Shown piece after piece: positions 11,101-19,952 of a stretch of DNA of 64,000 nt. Position 1 is the stretch's first letter; the number at the start of each line of letters is the position of its first letter. Location of the stretch: assembly GCA_951799405.1 (NCBI GenBank), contig OX637332.1, forward strand, positions 16,311,001-16,375,000, in the 5' to 3' direction. The stretch is from Agapetus fuscipes (taxonomy: Eukaryota; Arthropoda; Insecta; Trichoptera; Glossosomatidae). A program made the translations under genes and the position numbers. The notes under the pieces were generated by a model. It did no database searches, was not told where the DNA came from, and saw only the letters and a list, made by a program, of their open reading frames with translations.

Positions 11101-14100
11101 GACGCCTCCGAGACCAAAGACACCCAGTACGAACTGTATGAAATTGTATAGAAAAATATTTCAGCATATTTTTTTTACAAAAAAGAAAATAGGAGCTCCC
11201 TCCAACGAGTGTCATAGACCTATGGTGCGGGCTGAGGGGAGGGGGGGGGTTAGGAGGCCCCTCTGGCTTTGCCCGCACCAGGACCCCCAAGTAGTCTTAA
11301 TGAAGGCCTGTATTTAACATTCCGCTACGGGTGATGAGAACTTCATTCTGTAGAGTTGCCTTCACTTTTTCCTAAATTTGCGTATTTACTTTTTTTTTTT
11401 TTTAATGAAATCGTTAAACATAATGCCACTCACCAACCTATTTTTGCCTGGCCAGATACAGGTCTTTACATCATAAATAATTACATCATAAAATTTTATG
11501 TTTAATTAATTTTTCATTAATAATTACCCAATACCATGTGTTAAACCAGGGTCAAAATTATCGTCAATAGGACACGCGAGGACTCGAACTTGCACGTCAT
11601 GTTTCCAACGTCTTATCCGCTAGGAACATAGGCTTCTTCCATATCCACTTAGGCATCTCTATCTTGGGCCTTCTGCATCCAACCACCAGCTATCCTATTT
11701 ATTTTTCGTCTTTTATAACTGAAACTGTACCTCTGACGCCATTCTGCTAGGGGTAGCTAGAGCCTTTACCCTGCTCCCCTCTTTTAATTAATTTATAAAA
11801 TATCCATCAGCTTCTTTATAGCTACATTGCCGTCTTTTACATAACATACTTACCTACTGTAGGAAACATCGGCTTATGCAACAGAAAATATAAACTAAGG
11901 ATAACAGAATTCTTGGCGCAACATTCTGTTCCCGTAAACTGCCGGCGGGCGTGTTGTTGCTAGTGCTTGAGTGCTCGTTGCGCCTGCTGAGTGATTCTCC
12001 AGGGATCCTTGTGGCCTGGTGTGGTGGCAGAATCAGTTGAGCCGAGATGGACGATGTTGGGCGTCCTTCAGGTTGCTCCTGAGGTGTATTCACAGCTTCC
12101 GGGATGATGTCCAGTTGCAGGAAGGTTGGAAACTGTGAGGAATTTTGGAGAAGAGCTGAACTAACAATCCGTAACTTTTGAGTCCGTGGCCCTAATAATG
12201 TCTTTTGAGTCGGGTGGTTTATCAGCTACCGAAAGCAACGGTTGTATTGGCCTTAGCTGGTGGTGAAAAGATCTTGAGGGCAGGGAAGTCTCTCGCCGTT
12301 GAAAAGTGGTTCAACCTGCTGTACCTAGTCTTTTTATTTGCCAGTGTTCATGATTATACTTCTTTTTTAGCATATTACCTCTGAACGAAGGCGGTAAAAG
12401 GTTGTGACAGATAGAGGGTAAAGGCATTTTTTACCTACTCACATAAATATCTTCTAAAATATTTGTTATTTTTTCAGAACAAGAAGAAAAGACTGCATTT
12501 GAAGCTGAAGATTTGGATTGTAATAATAGAATCAGTAAATTAGAGAAGGTTAGTCTAAAAAAGCAAAACTCATTGTCCGTGCCCTATTTTTGCCAACTAC
12601 ACATTGGCTATTTCCTAACTTTTTGTCTCTCGATAATGTATCTTGATAACATTAATTTCCTCCAAGCCAACATATATAAATGTGCAATAATTTTGTCAAA
12701 ACCAAAAATATCTTTAAATTAGTACACAATTAAGACTTGAATGATGTATTCTGGTAACCATTGCCATGGTTCCTTAGAGCTGGAGCTTCCGGAAGTTTTG
12801 CCCATGTCTTTGTATTTTCATCATCACATTACCCAAGAGATCAACTACTCTGATGGAGTACTACAATAGGTCCCTGAATACTGTCCTCAAAAGTACATAA
12901 ACTGTTATAGATTATGAACTTTTGCAAAATCTACTGTCCGATTGTTTCTTAACATTTTTCCCCAACACTATAATATCTTAAATGCATTTAATCTAGTCTC
13001 CCATATGTATAATATTTTTACTGCACCAAGAAAACTTAGAGCAGACCAACCTTTGCATCAAACTTCATTGCCTATTGTGCCAAATCAATCCAGGATTCTA
13101 ATTTGTAATGATTAATCATGCTATGATTTTTTTTTCAGTTTATCAACTCATATCACTACACAGATTCAGCATCAAGCATAAATGAGTTAAGAAACAAATT
13201 GGACAATGCAATAAGAGACATAAAGACATTAGAATACAATGTGAACCTTTCGGTAAGTTTATATAAAAAAACTAAATTTCATTATTACCAAACCCTTACA
13301 AATATTAAATTTCATTATGTTTAGACAATGTTTAAATATAATTTTTAGTCCTTTTTTCTAAATATTTTACCATGAGAGTACTAGCTGATTTATTTGGTGA
13401 GTGCCATTTTCTGTCAGTTTCTCTGTGAGCAATTGGTTATTGCAGAAAAGTGTCAATTTCTCAAAAGACCCAAGCCGTAATGAACCTTCTTAGAAGCTCT
13501 AATACCTTCTAGTTCTGCTACACAAAATTTTATCCCACTGTCTTATCCTTTTCATCCCCTTTCGATTATTTGTTTTTTTTTTTTAACTTGGTCACCTGAG
13601 GACTTAACTATCAAATATAATATACAACAATCTACAGTACCCCATATTTTATTAAAACTATGAGGGAGATAGATTTTCCTATTTAAACTGTAAAATGAGA
13701 AAATATTGTTTGTAAATAAAATTTTGAAAGATCATGATGAAGCAATGAAAAATAAAGTACCTAGCAGGTAAATTTTTGTGTACGAGTTGCCTTAAATCAA
13801 ACTAAGGAAAAATAAATTTAATCAATACATAAAAAATTTAAATGTTCAGGTCTGCCTGTCCTATCTTAAGTACTAGTAATAGATTTTGTATACTTCCATC
13901 CCAACAACAGTATCTAAAGTTCAATGAATCCATCTCAATTTTTCTCTTTGAATAGAAATTCCTTTTTTATAGACAAAGAATAAAACCACCTTTAAATTTA
14001 ATTTAACCAAGGAAAGCAACCCAAACTGCACATAATATTAAGTTCAAACTTATTTATATCATTGCAGATGAAAAATTCATATCACAACATGGATGCAACG

Positions 14101-14199
14101 TTGAAAATAGGTGAACTGAAAGGCAAGTTAGATGATGCAATCAAGGAAATAAATATACTCAAATCCTACTTTCGCCGCTATGTTAGTGAATCTTTTTAA
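2018..14199 (+). CDS. EGFL7: EGFL7-like secreted EMI/EGF protein (7 coding exons)
   Basis: Joining 2018-2100, 8395-8505, 9289-9407, 10438-10659, 12478-12548, 13139-13252 and 14068-14199 gives an uninterrupted 283-residue reading frame. Residues 1-17 form a hydrophobic signal peptide. Residues 29-103 form an EMI domain (RRVCS start, CCPGW at 88-92). Residues 107-134 are an EGF repeat with six cysteines, and 137-175 are a calcium-binding EGF (DVDEC). From about 180 to 280 there is a polar, heptad-like coiled coil (ISKLEK, INELRNKLDN, IGELKGKLDD). This order and length match vertebrate EGFL7/EGFL8 (EGFL7 is 273 aa), secreted extracellular-matrix factors linked to vascular and Notch biology; the insect role is not inferable here. 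All junctions are GT-AG except a GC donor at 10660. The introns are loaded with transposons. EGFL7 versus EGFL8 cannot be decided. Confidence 0.9.
2416..2735 (-). mobile_element. SINE S2 (tRNA part, 5S head missing)
   Basis: Antisense copy with the tRNA-like block (CCACAACCTTCCATTTACGA) and the body shared with the full copy at 41496-41930. It stops before the 5S rRNA segment. The left end carries a variant tail (GCGGGAGACTCC) also seen at 30069. Confidence 0.7.
3125..3430 (-). mobile_element. LINE ORF C-terminal relic
   Basis: The antisense strand resembles the C-terminal region of the LINE ORF near 56100-56330 (the wording around CCCAAACCATCTCATCAC corresponds to the RWFGH block). Frame breaks are frequent. 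Confidence 0.5.
4065..4510 (-). mobile_element. Possible solo LTR related to the gypsy element
   Basis: It shares the order of motifs of the LTR at 51541-52014 but is strongly diverged: ACAGGTCTTCTT near the start, a Tyr-codon-like TATTTATTT run, CTTATATACTTCACAGA and ACCTACGGTGTACACC. No internal region or clear duplication was found. Confidence 0.4.
4511..6334. other. Unassigned intronic AT-rich DNA with a short palindrome
   Basis: Nothing coding is seen. At 5459-5495 there is a perfect inverted repeat (AAAAGTATGCTCAACTAT and its complement around one T), within a patch of AAAGTATG repeats. Confidence 0.5.
6335..6655 (+). mobile_element. SINE S1 (tRNA-derived), best copy
   Basis: The tRNA-like head has an A box (GATAGCTCAGTTGGTAGAGT) and a B box (GGTTCGAATCC). 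The body includes a perfect hairpin CCACTTC-GGCT-GAAGTGG and the segment GCGTAAGGCCAGCCCC. Other copies: 15545 (-), 57479, 62104 and 63702 (+), plus fragments at 24230 and 52625. Confidence 0.85.
7008..7225 (-). mobile_element. LINE 3' UTR fragment
   Basis: Antisense copy of the LINE 3' UTR (TTCCCTGAAACAGGGGCGAC), truncated before the coding region. Confidence 0.75.
7347..7782 (-). mobile_element. Composite 5S rRNA-tRNA SINE S2, full-length
   Basis: Read on the minus strand it starts with a 5S rRNA-like head (complement of 7660-7780, including GAAGTTAAGCAACATTGGGC). It continues into a tRNA-like block with a B box and ends in an ATT-repeat tail next to 7347. It parallels 41496-41930. Confidence 0.85.
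8112..8217 (-). repeat. Foldback-family remnant with decayed hammerhead-like core
   Basis: On the minus strand: TGCTC, CTGAAGA, a weak hairpin, GAAAA, GTTC, AGCA, then AT-rich sequence and GTGAACTAAAACTGTG as in the member at 34980-35215. The second arm is missing. Confidence 0.5.
8395..8505 (+). CDS. EGFL7: EGFL7-like exon 2 (EMI domain, first half)
   Basis: It follows a polypyrimidine tract and CAG, and encodes RRVCSMQKDLT...VCKGV with three cysteines of the EMI domain. It ends CG|GTAAGT. It is 111 bp and therefore phase-neutral. Confidence 0.85.
8506..9288 (+). other. EGFL7-like intron 2
   Basis: Starts GTAAGT and ends TTTTACAG. A diverged S2 SINE tail lies near 8553-8632 (GATGATTCACTTATTT, AACTCAAGGGCCCTC). 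The segment 8640-8900 has mildly higher GC but no recognisable gene. Confidence 0.6.
9289..9407 (+). CDS. EGFL7: EGFL7-like exon 3 (EMI domain, second half)
   Basis: Encodes AVFEPTPGEP, TTYVCCPGWGQ and HGCKQ. The CCPGW signature and following cysteine are typical of the EMI C-terminus. The donor is C|GTAAGT. Confidence 0.9.
9450..9650 (+). mobile_element. Degraded LINE ORF C-terminal fragment
   Basis: Conceptual translation in shifting frames gives DVRWIDGV and later RRILDLDNAHPG, resembling the C-terminal tail of endonuclease-bearing LINE polyproteins. It contains stops and is not part of the host gene. Confidence 0.45.
9829..10411. repeat. Minisatellite, 71-bp unit, eight full copies plus a partial one
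   Basis: Unit starts fall at 9831, 9902, 9973, 10044, 10115, 10186, 10257 and 10328, with a partial copy at 10399. The copies look identical by eye. Each contains a hairpin TTGCCC-GACACT-GGGCAA and a GAAGAAGAA tract. The array ends 27 bp before exon 4 of the EGFL7-like gene. Confidence 0.95.
10438..10659 (+). CDS. EGFL7: EGFL7-like exon 4 (EGF and calcium-binding EGF)
   Basis: GC-rich exon after GGTTTCAG. It encodes CKRPCQNGGTC...ALC (EGF) and DVDECTEHKPC...SC (EGF-Ca). The only exit that keeps the frame into exon 5 is GATG|GCAAGA, a GC donor. A GT donor at 10687 has the right phase but would create TAA at the junction, and one at 10694 has the wrong phase. Confidence 0.88.
10707..11310. mobile_element. 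hAT-type element, 'CAGGCC(C)GGATTAA' family (copy 1)
   Basis: Ends are CAGGCCTGGATTAAAGGC and CTTAATGAAGGCCTG. It resembles the better copies at 24528-25005 and 39376-39773, including GGTGCGACCGAACC and G-run segments. Its 8-bp duplication has decayed (TTTAGAAC versus TATTTAAC). It is interrupted by another MITE at 10748-10916. Confidence 0.7.
10748..10916. mobile_element. Nested MITE with long inverted ends
   Basis: The left end AGGGGTGGAAGTCTCATCAC is mirrored at 10897-10916 by GTGATGAGACTTCCACCCCT. Pairing extends inward through CCACGGTAG and CGATATTTG blocks. It sits inside the hAT-type element, splitting its GAACCAGGGCCCC segment. Confidence 0.85.
11391..11632 (-). mobile_element. SINE S3 (tRNA-derived, A tail)
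   Basis: Minus-strand SINE: the poly-T at 11391-11402 is its A tail, and the head near 11570-11632 carries a tRNA-like B box (GGTTCAA/GAGTC region). Sister copies: 18668, 27641 and 35660, all minus. Confidence 0.6.
11633..12477. other. EGFL7-like intron 4, distal part, unassigned
   Basis: The stretch 11860-12310 is GC-richer than its surroundings, with an 80-codon minus-strand frame rich in Ser/Pro/Arg. It may be a relic of a retroelement polyprotein, but I recognise no motif. The intron ends TTTTTTCAG at 12477. Confidence 0.4.
12478..12548 (+). CDS. EGFL7: EGFL7-like exon 5 (start of coiled coil)
   Basis: Encodes QEEKTAFEAEDLDCNNRISK then LEK after the split glutamate codon. Donor AAG|GTTAGT, phase 0. 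The acidic heptad pattern begins the coiled coil. Confidence 0.8.
12549..13138 (+). other. EGFL7-like intron 5
   Basis: GTTAGT to TTTTTTTCAG. No repeat family or exon recognised inside. Confidence 0.6.
13139..13252 (+). CDS. EGFL7: EGFL7-like exon 6 (coiled coil)
   Basis: Encodes FINSYHYTDSASSINELRNK, then a continuing helix-forming segment ending VNLS. 114 bp, phase 0 on both sides, donor TCG|GTAAGT. Confidence 0.8.
13253..14067 (+). other. EGFL7-like intron 6
   Basis: GTAAGT to CATTGCAG. A diverged S2 SINE body lies near 13373-13490 (GATTTATTTGGTGAG, CAATTTCTCAAAAGACCCA). Confidence 0.55.
14068..14199 (+). CDS. EGFL7: EGFL7-like exon 7 (C-terminus)
   Basis: Encodes MKNSYHNMDATLKIGELKGK through KSYFRRYVSESF and the stop TAA at 14197-14199. 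The heptad pattern IGELKGKLDD continues the helix of exon 6. Confidence 0.8.
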   Translation: MKNSYHNMDATLKIGELKGKLDDAIKEINILKSYFRRYVSESF

Positions 14200-14689
14200 A
14201 ATTGTTTTTTAAGTTGCATTGGAAACTACTTAATACGAAAATTATGAAATATGTACTTATATTTTAATACACTTAGAAGAGAAAGAAACAGTCACCAAAA
14301 GGAAAAAGAGTTTACGTTTATTAGTTAGCAGGTGCCATAATGACATTTAAAATACAATTTTCAACACCAAATTGTAGTGGGAAATTGCATTTTTTGTTCA
14401 ATTCCTGACCCCAAGTAACATTAGATAACACGGAAAAAAAATGGAAGCGTCAAGTGACCCAAATCACAAGAGTAGTCAAGAGCTTGCAACTTTGATTTCT
14501 AAAAGACCCTGACGATGTCAGTCCTCTGCTTCAAGGAAAACAAAGAAAAACCCAACTGATCACAAGTAACCTATGGAACATTAATCCGCTGTTCGGGAAA
14601 CATTTATTAAATATGAATGACTATAAGAATTAAGCTATATGGGCCTTTATATTTATGTTGAAAATAATTTTGGCTTATTTCTATATTCT
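14200..14689 (+). other. Presumed 3' UTR and downstream spacer
   Basis: AT-rich. No clear AATAAA signal close to the stop codon; no other feature seen. Confidence 0.4.
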
Positions 14690-14925
14690 TGGTTCATCTT
14701 GTCAATGTCACCCCTGTTTCAGGGAAGGTCAGCAAAAGTTGCGGAGTTTATGTTCATTTGAGGTTTGAATTTTAACTTGTAAGTACACATTCTGCATTTG
14801 TAAGCGCAAACTTACACATGTCTTTTTTATAAGTTCGCGCTAATTACTTATTTATAAATTTCTCACAAACAGTGAGCTTTTGAATGTTAATATATCTTTG
14901 CAACTAGATTATTGATTATTATAAC
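14690..14925 (+). mobile_element. LINE 3' UTR fragment with intact 3' end
   Basis: CACCCCTGTTTCAGGGAAGG through ATATCTTTGCAACTAGATTATTGATTATT: the hairpin and the terminal ATT-type repeat are both present. The 5' side is truncated. Confidence 0.8.
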
Positions 14926-15544
14926 TATTAAAAAGGAGAAGTGGTGTTTAGCCTGTGGTTGCAGCCTGATCGTTCTAGAAAGTACACAGAAATAACTGGA
15001 TAAAATATTGGGCCTCTAAGAGAAACCAAGAATTAAGAAATGAACCAGAATAATTATTTCAAACATACCTAAATTTGTGAAAAACTAAAAATCATTTACA
15101 TTTGGTTCTTTAGTTTACAATAACATTCCTATAATTCAAGAACTTTGTGTGATAATAAGTCTTAAATTTCAATGATCACAAGTACTTGGTATAGATAATA
15201 TGAAAAAGAAAGAGAACAAAGTAATGACGATAATAATCAAAGTGCCTAAATTGACAACCTCTGTACAGCTTTTTTTTAAAAATACATTTAAAAAAAAACA
15301 AATAATGGAGCTGCTTAAAGTAATGTATAGACTTAAGAATGAGGAAAAAAGACTGCAAAAATAAGTCAAGATTAAAATAATTAACTAATGATCTAATGTT
15401 TGTAAAAGCTTTCATCCCATAATCTATTGGGGTGAAATTCAAAGAAAAGGAACAACTAATAATTAACATTTCTTTATTCTAATGTCAACTTCAGATTCAC
15501 ATTTTTTAATATTCTTGCAAGTATCTAGGTATGTTTGTATACGC
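14926..15544. other. Unassigned spacer
   Basis: AT-rich; open frames on the minus strand near 15170-15470 are low-complexity Phe/Leu/Ile strings without motifs. Confidence 0.5.
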
Positions 15545-15770
15545 AACGCAACTAACGTAACTAAGCTACACATATAGTGTAACTTCTTGCCGCGTTATCC
15601 CGGCAAGGGGTCACATGTGGCGAGTTGAACCTATTTATTTTTACAGGTAAGGGGGGCGGCCTTACGCCAACCACTTCAGTTGAAGTGGGGGTGTCCCAGC
15701 TCCCGAGGGGGCTGGTACTCATTTCTTGTGAAGGCTGAGTAAACCTTGCTGGTATTTTATTTTGACTGTC
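15545..15770 (-). mobile_element. SINE S1, tRNA head missing
   Basis: Antisense S1 body: GGGGCGGCCTTACGCCAACC, the CACTTCAGTTGAAGTG hairpin and GCGTTATCCCGGCAAGGGGT. It is truncated before the tRNA-like part. Confidence 0.8.
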
Positions 15771-16040
15771 CACAATTTAATTTTCTATATGTGTATACGT
15801 TTTTATTTTGCTTCATGTTCTCTTTGTGATGGAGATGATTCATTAGCTTTTGGTTGTGATTAAAGGTTTGCCTTTACAATGTTTCACCTACAGCTGTGTG
15901 TAGTATCATGAGATGTACCTATCATACCGAAGCTTCTGCAAACAGCTAACTGTGAAACTTTAAAATCTTAAAGTGGCCAAAATATTTTTATTTTTATATT
16001 TTGTATTGTTTGTGTATTAACACTGTGAAAATTCATATTG
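15771..16040. other. Unassigned spacer
   Basis: AT-rich; the last 30 bp (TTAACACTGTGAAAATTCAT) belong to the outer end of the palindrome that follows. Confidence 0.5.
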
Positions 16041-16184
16041 TTTAATTTTATAATTTTTTGATTAATTAAAAACACTGTTTATTTTCACGGATAAATTTAT
16101 TCAATAAGATTAATATCTTATTGAATAAATTTATCCGTGAAAATAAACAGTGTTTTTAATTAATCAAAAAATTATAAAATTAAA
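16041..16184. repeat. 144-bp perfect palindrome (foldback family, core lost)
   Basis: Arms 16041-16110 and 16115-16184 are exact reverse complements by eye, around a 4-bp loop TAAT. The 5' flank TTAACACTGTGAAAATTCAT matches the flank of the member at 33000 (TTAACACTGAAAATTCATC). No CTGANGA/GAAA core remains. Confidence 0.9.
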
Positions 16185-17254
16185 TTTTTATTTTTATTAT
16201 CTGAAGCTGATTGAACAAGTCTATAACACATTTATTTTTAATTTAGTATTTTCCACAAAAAACCTGTTAAAAATATTTTCTATGTACATGTATTTGTCTG
16301 AAAATTATTTTTATTGATGTGCATCTTGAAATTTGTGGGATAAAAGTCTGAATGTATTATGTTTGAGTTGTACATATACCTATGTATGTATATTACTTAA
16401 GTTTTCGTCTTTTTTACAAAATATGTAACAATTTTTGAAGGTCTATTTTTACTTATCTACACCATTGTAGCCTTCATAAATTAAATATCTAATAAAATAT
16501 ATTGTGTCAAAATTTGTCTTGTGTGTCCTCTTTAATTTCAGATGATTCCTCAGTCCAGTGGTGTGCATTACTTTTAAGCCATGGGTAGGCGACAATTTGG
16601 GATTTTCTCTTTGGGATATTAATTTGTAGTAAAAATGCGCTATTACATAATTATGTACCTACGCTACACGCTACAGTATCAACGACTTCTGAAGCTCAAA
16701 ACTATTTCAAATCCGTTAGAATCGAAAGCTTACTTTGGTTTTACTAAGCAGAAGCACGACCTAACAAAATATGAATGTTTTTTTTTCAGTAGCTTATTTA
16801 TTGGGCAAAGAAATTTTAGATACTTTTCGTAAAATACAAATTTTATAGATCTTTAGACATTAGCTGCTATGTTAGCAAATTTTCTTACAGTAAATTTTTT
16901 TATCTGTCCACTTTGACATAAAACAGAAGTTTGTTGAAGAAAAATCAATGTTTTATGTTGTAATTTTAAGGTCATTATGTTGTTGCACAAATGTTGGCGT
17001 AGTTAACATGACAGCTTTTTCATTATGTGAAGTCTTTTCAAGATAAAAAGGAGTTACAGTCAATTGAATTACAAATATTCAATACACATTGTTTTGTTTA
17101 TTATTCGTGCATTCAAACTATCATCTGCAATAACTCAAGTCAACAATAAGGTAGGTACTTACTTGGAAGGCAATAAAGACTTCAATCACTTTTAATATAA
17201 GTACTTCAATGTTTTTAATAAAAAAAATCACTTCTATATATAAGTGGCGTCGAT
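16185..17254. other. Unassigned AT-rich spacer
   Basis: No gene or known repeat recognised. Confidence 0.5.
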
Positions 17255-17460
17255 ATGTAAACATTTAAAATTCATACCAAATGTATGCCCACAAACATAC
17301 AAGTGTAATTTACGCTTACAAATGCTGCATGTGTACTTACAAATTAAAATCCAAAAAATAAACGTAAGCCTTGCCACTTTTATCGACCTCCTCTGAAACA
17401 GGGGTAATTGTGGTAAATTTGGCCATTTTTTACAGTGTTGGTGATCAGCCTCATAATAAT
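17255..17460 (-). mobile_element. LINE 3' UTR fragment
   Basis: Antisense; CTCTGAAACAGGGGTAATTG and GATCAGCCTCATA mark the 3' UTR. Diverged. Confidence 0.7.
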
Positions 17461-17505
17461 TAAAGATTTTAAATTATGATTATGGTCGTTAGACATTTTA
17501 TAGAA

Positions 17506-17608
17506 TGAAAAAAACGAGATTTTACTGACCGTGCAAAAGAGAAGAACGATTTTCTAAAAAAAATCGTTCTTATCTTTTGCGTGGTCAGTAAAATCTATTT
17601 TTTTCACT
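17506..17608. repeat. Inverted repeat hairpin
   Basis: Arms of about 48 bp (left includes GATTTTACTGACCGTGCAAA, right the near-complement) around a short A-rich loop. It may belong to the foldback group, but it lacks the CTGANGA core and the shared outer end. Confidence 0.75.
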
Positions 17609-18667
17609 CATAATAATTATTTATAAAAAAAAACAATTGGCATTTCACACCTTTAACATCATTACTTTTTATCATTATTTGTTTAGAAAAAAAAAAAATA
17701 GAAAAAAGAAGCACCGAAAATTCAACAAATGACAAGACTTTTTAAGGTTAATTCATACTTCAAAGAAAATAATTTAAGACACACGCAGTTTTAAAAAATA
17801 ATCACGAAAACACCCTTAATATAAGTTATTTAAACTGTGTTTTTTTAATATTTAAAAAGGAAACTTGAAAAAAACCCAAATATATATTTTTGCAGCTCGT
17901 TTGACATAACAAGTAAATGTAATCTAACTAAACTAACAGAAAACAGTAAACACGTGGTATATCTCTCTCACAATACCGGATAGCGGTGTCTCATTCTTCT
18001 ACTTACCCTTTCTAACGTATTGTGGTGTCCCTTTTTAGGCATCACCTTATCGGCTTAATAATTTTGCGACGCTGTCCGTGCATGCTTTGAGAGTATTCAT
18101 TTGATTCATCCACTCAGTACGAAAGGCAACTGAAGATGTAACTGAGATATTATGATGATAATAATGATAGCGAGAGCTGCCAGCCGCTACGCGCTAATCC
18201 GCGATGAGCGGAGTGAGGCGGAAAGAGTAGGAGAGAGCTGAAGTAAGGGGGAGTGAGGCGGAGAGAGGCGAAGTGACATGCGACGAGCGGAAATGTGCTA
18301 TACCGCGCGGAATTTGAATTTTTCAAAGAACATAAGATGAATATTGTTGTATTAATTGTGTGTTTAATTAAGTTCGGCAACAACTATTGAACTGTATGAG
18401 ATGCACGCCACTGCCTCAGTCTTACTCAACTTTAAAGCATTCTGTGACCGAGAGCAATCTCACTTAAGCATTTTCAGCCCCTCACAGCGCAAACACCAAT
18501 ATACTCGCTTTACCACAATACTCGCTGCAAAGTCACCGAAACCAGCCACTCTCCTGCCACTGCCAAGAGTGGCCAATTCCGGAAACAACCTGTGGCTCAT
18601 TCAAACTACTAACTGTTAGTGTTAAGTTTCAAAAACAATATCTGTTAAATAATCCTATTGCTCTTCA
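17609..18667. other. Unassigned, with a GCGGAG-rich patch
   Basis: 18170-18300 is a degenerate GCGGAGTGAGGCGGAGAGAG purine-rich repeat, GC-rich against AT-rich surroundings. No exon is supported. Confidence 0.45.
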
Positions 18668-18900
18668 TTTTTTTTTTTTTTTAAATAGTTTTTTGTGAAG
18701 AGGAAGGCAATTCACCAATCTATTTTGTGTGGCCAGTTGTCTTTATACGAAAGCAGAAGCTTTTGTGCATGCAATGGCATCTGTTGAACCAGGGTCGAAG
18801 TTATGACCAAAGGGCCAGGCGTGTTTTGAACCAGCGTTATTCTGTTCCAAATACGCTAGTCAAGAACAGCGACTTGATCCTTCAGCCATAACACCAACTG
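18668..18900 (-). mobile_element. SINE S3
   Basis: The T-run at 18668 (A tail on the minus strand), the GTGAAGAGGAAGGCAATTCA body, and a head with CTGGTTCAAAAC (B box, minus strand) ending near 18895. Confidence 0.7.
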
Positions 18901-19688
18901 TTAAAATATTATTTTTTAAAATAAATGGTTTATTGAGTTATTCATGAAGTAGGTTATAAATTTACTAGGACTGTATAGAAATACAATTTTTTAACAAAAT
19001 TGTAGCCTTCCATGGATAGTTCAGTCTTTTTAATAGATTTAATGAGCAAACTCTCAAATCTGTGATGTGGAATTTGAAATAAAAATGCTTTTATATTTCA
19101 TTTTTTTTTAATCGCATCAATTATCTTTTTAAGAAATTCATAACAATATTAAATTGTTCTAGACAATATTATTAACATTTGCATACAGTTGGATCTTCCT
19201 ACATAGAAGGTCAAATACAATGTTTCATCAAATAAATGCACGCAAGTTAAAACTTTCCAAATCAAATAGTATGTCTTTGCAATACAGCTCAATTGATAAT
19301 CTTAAACATTTATGGAGCAACATCAATATTATATAGGGAATATATTTTTTATTCTACACATCTGTGATTTGTATTGCGCTTGCCATAAACAAAAGAAATA
19401 TTTTGCATGTAAGGGAGATGAAAGGTGTCCTACAGAGTGAAGACAGCTGGCTGAAGCTTTATAAGGTGGAGACTTGGCTTTTCTTCTTAAATACTTGGCA
19501 GTAGCTGTTATCAGGCGCTGAAAGGACAGCACTTCCGTCAGCATCTTAGCAGATTTCCATTCTGGAGGTGGAGGAAATCTTTTCTTATTTTTTTTCTATT
19601 GACATCAATTTTACTGTCTTAACCTAGTAAATGGAGCTTCTTTAATACCCTAATTATTTTTTTATGTCAGTTAAATGAATTAAATAAT
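18901..19688. other. Spacer and LLPH 3' side
   Basis: AT-rich; likely includes the LLPH 3' UTR adjoining 19688. No repeat recognised. Confidence 0.45.
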
Positions 19689-19952
19689 TTACTTCTTTTT
19701 CTTTTGTGTAGCTCGTTTACCCTTGTTTTTAGTCACGCGACCCTTCTTAGGTGGCTTGCAATGCTTCTTCTTCTGTGCTATTTTCCTGGGATGCAGCCAT
19801 ATTGGATATTGCCCATATTGATCTTGTAAAGTCTTGGAATTATAAACCCTGGGTTCTGCCTCTCCATCCTTTTTAACAACAATATCTTCTTCCATCTCAG
19901 AATCTTCATCTGCATTAATAACCTTCATTGAAATCTTCTTTTCTTTTGGTTT
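19689..19952 (-). CDS. LLPH: LLPH exon 2
   Basis: Starts KPKEKKISMKV after TTTCAG and ends ATQKKKK then stop. The first eight residues lie upstream of an internal ATG at 19928, so that ATG is not the start. Confidence 0.9.
   Translation of the reverse strand, partial: KPKEKKISMKVINADEDSEMEEDIVVKKDGEAEPRVYNSKTLQDQYGQYPIWLHPRKIAQKKKHCKPPKKGRVTKNKGKRATQKKKK

Noticed and set aside
10889..11317. Proline/glycine-rich ORFs on both strands (133 and 80 codons)
   Set aside because: They arise from G and C runs inside the hAT-type element and share no features of real proteins.
11854..12093. Copia-type polyprotein fragment
   Set aside because: Ser/Pro-rich minus-strand frame without any protease, integrase or RT motif; left unassigned.
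18150..18383. Small minus-strand gene over the GCGGAG-rich patch
   Set aside because: Composition is driven by a purine-rich simple repeat; no motif or splice context.
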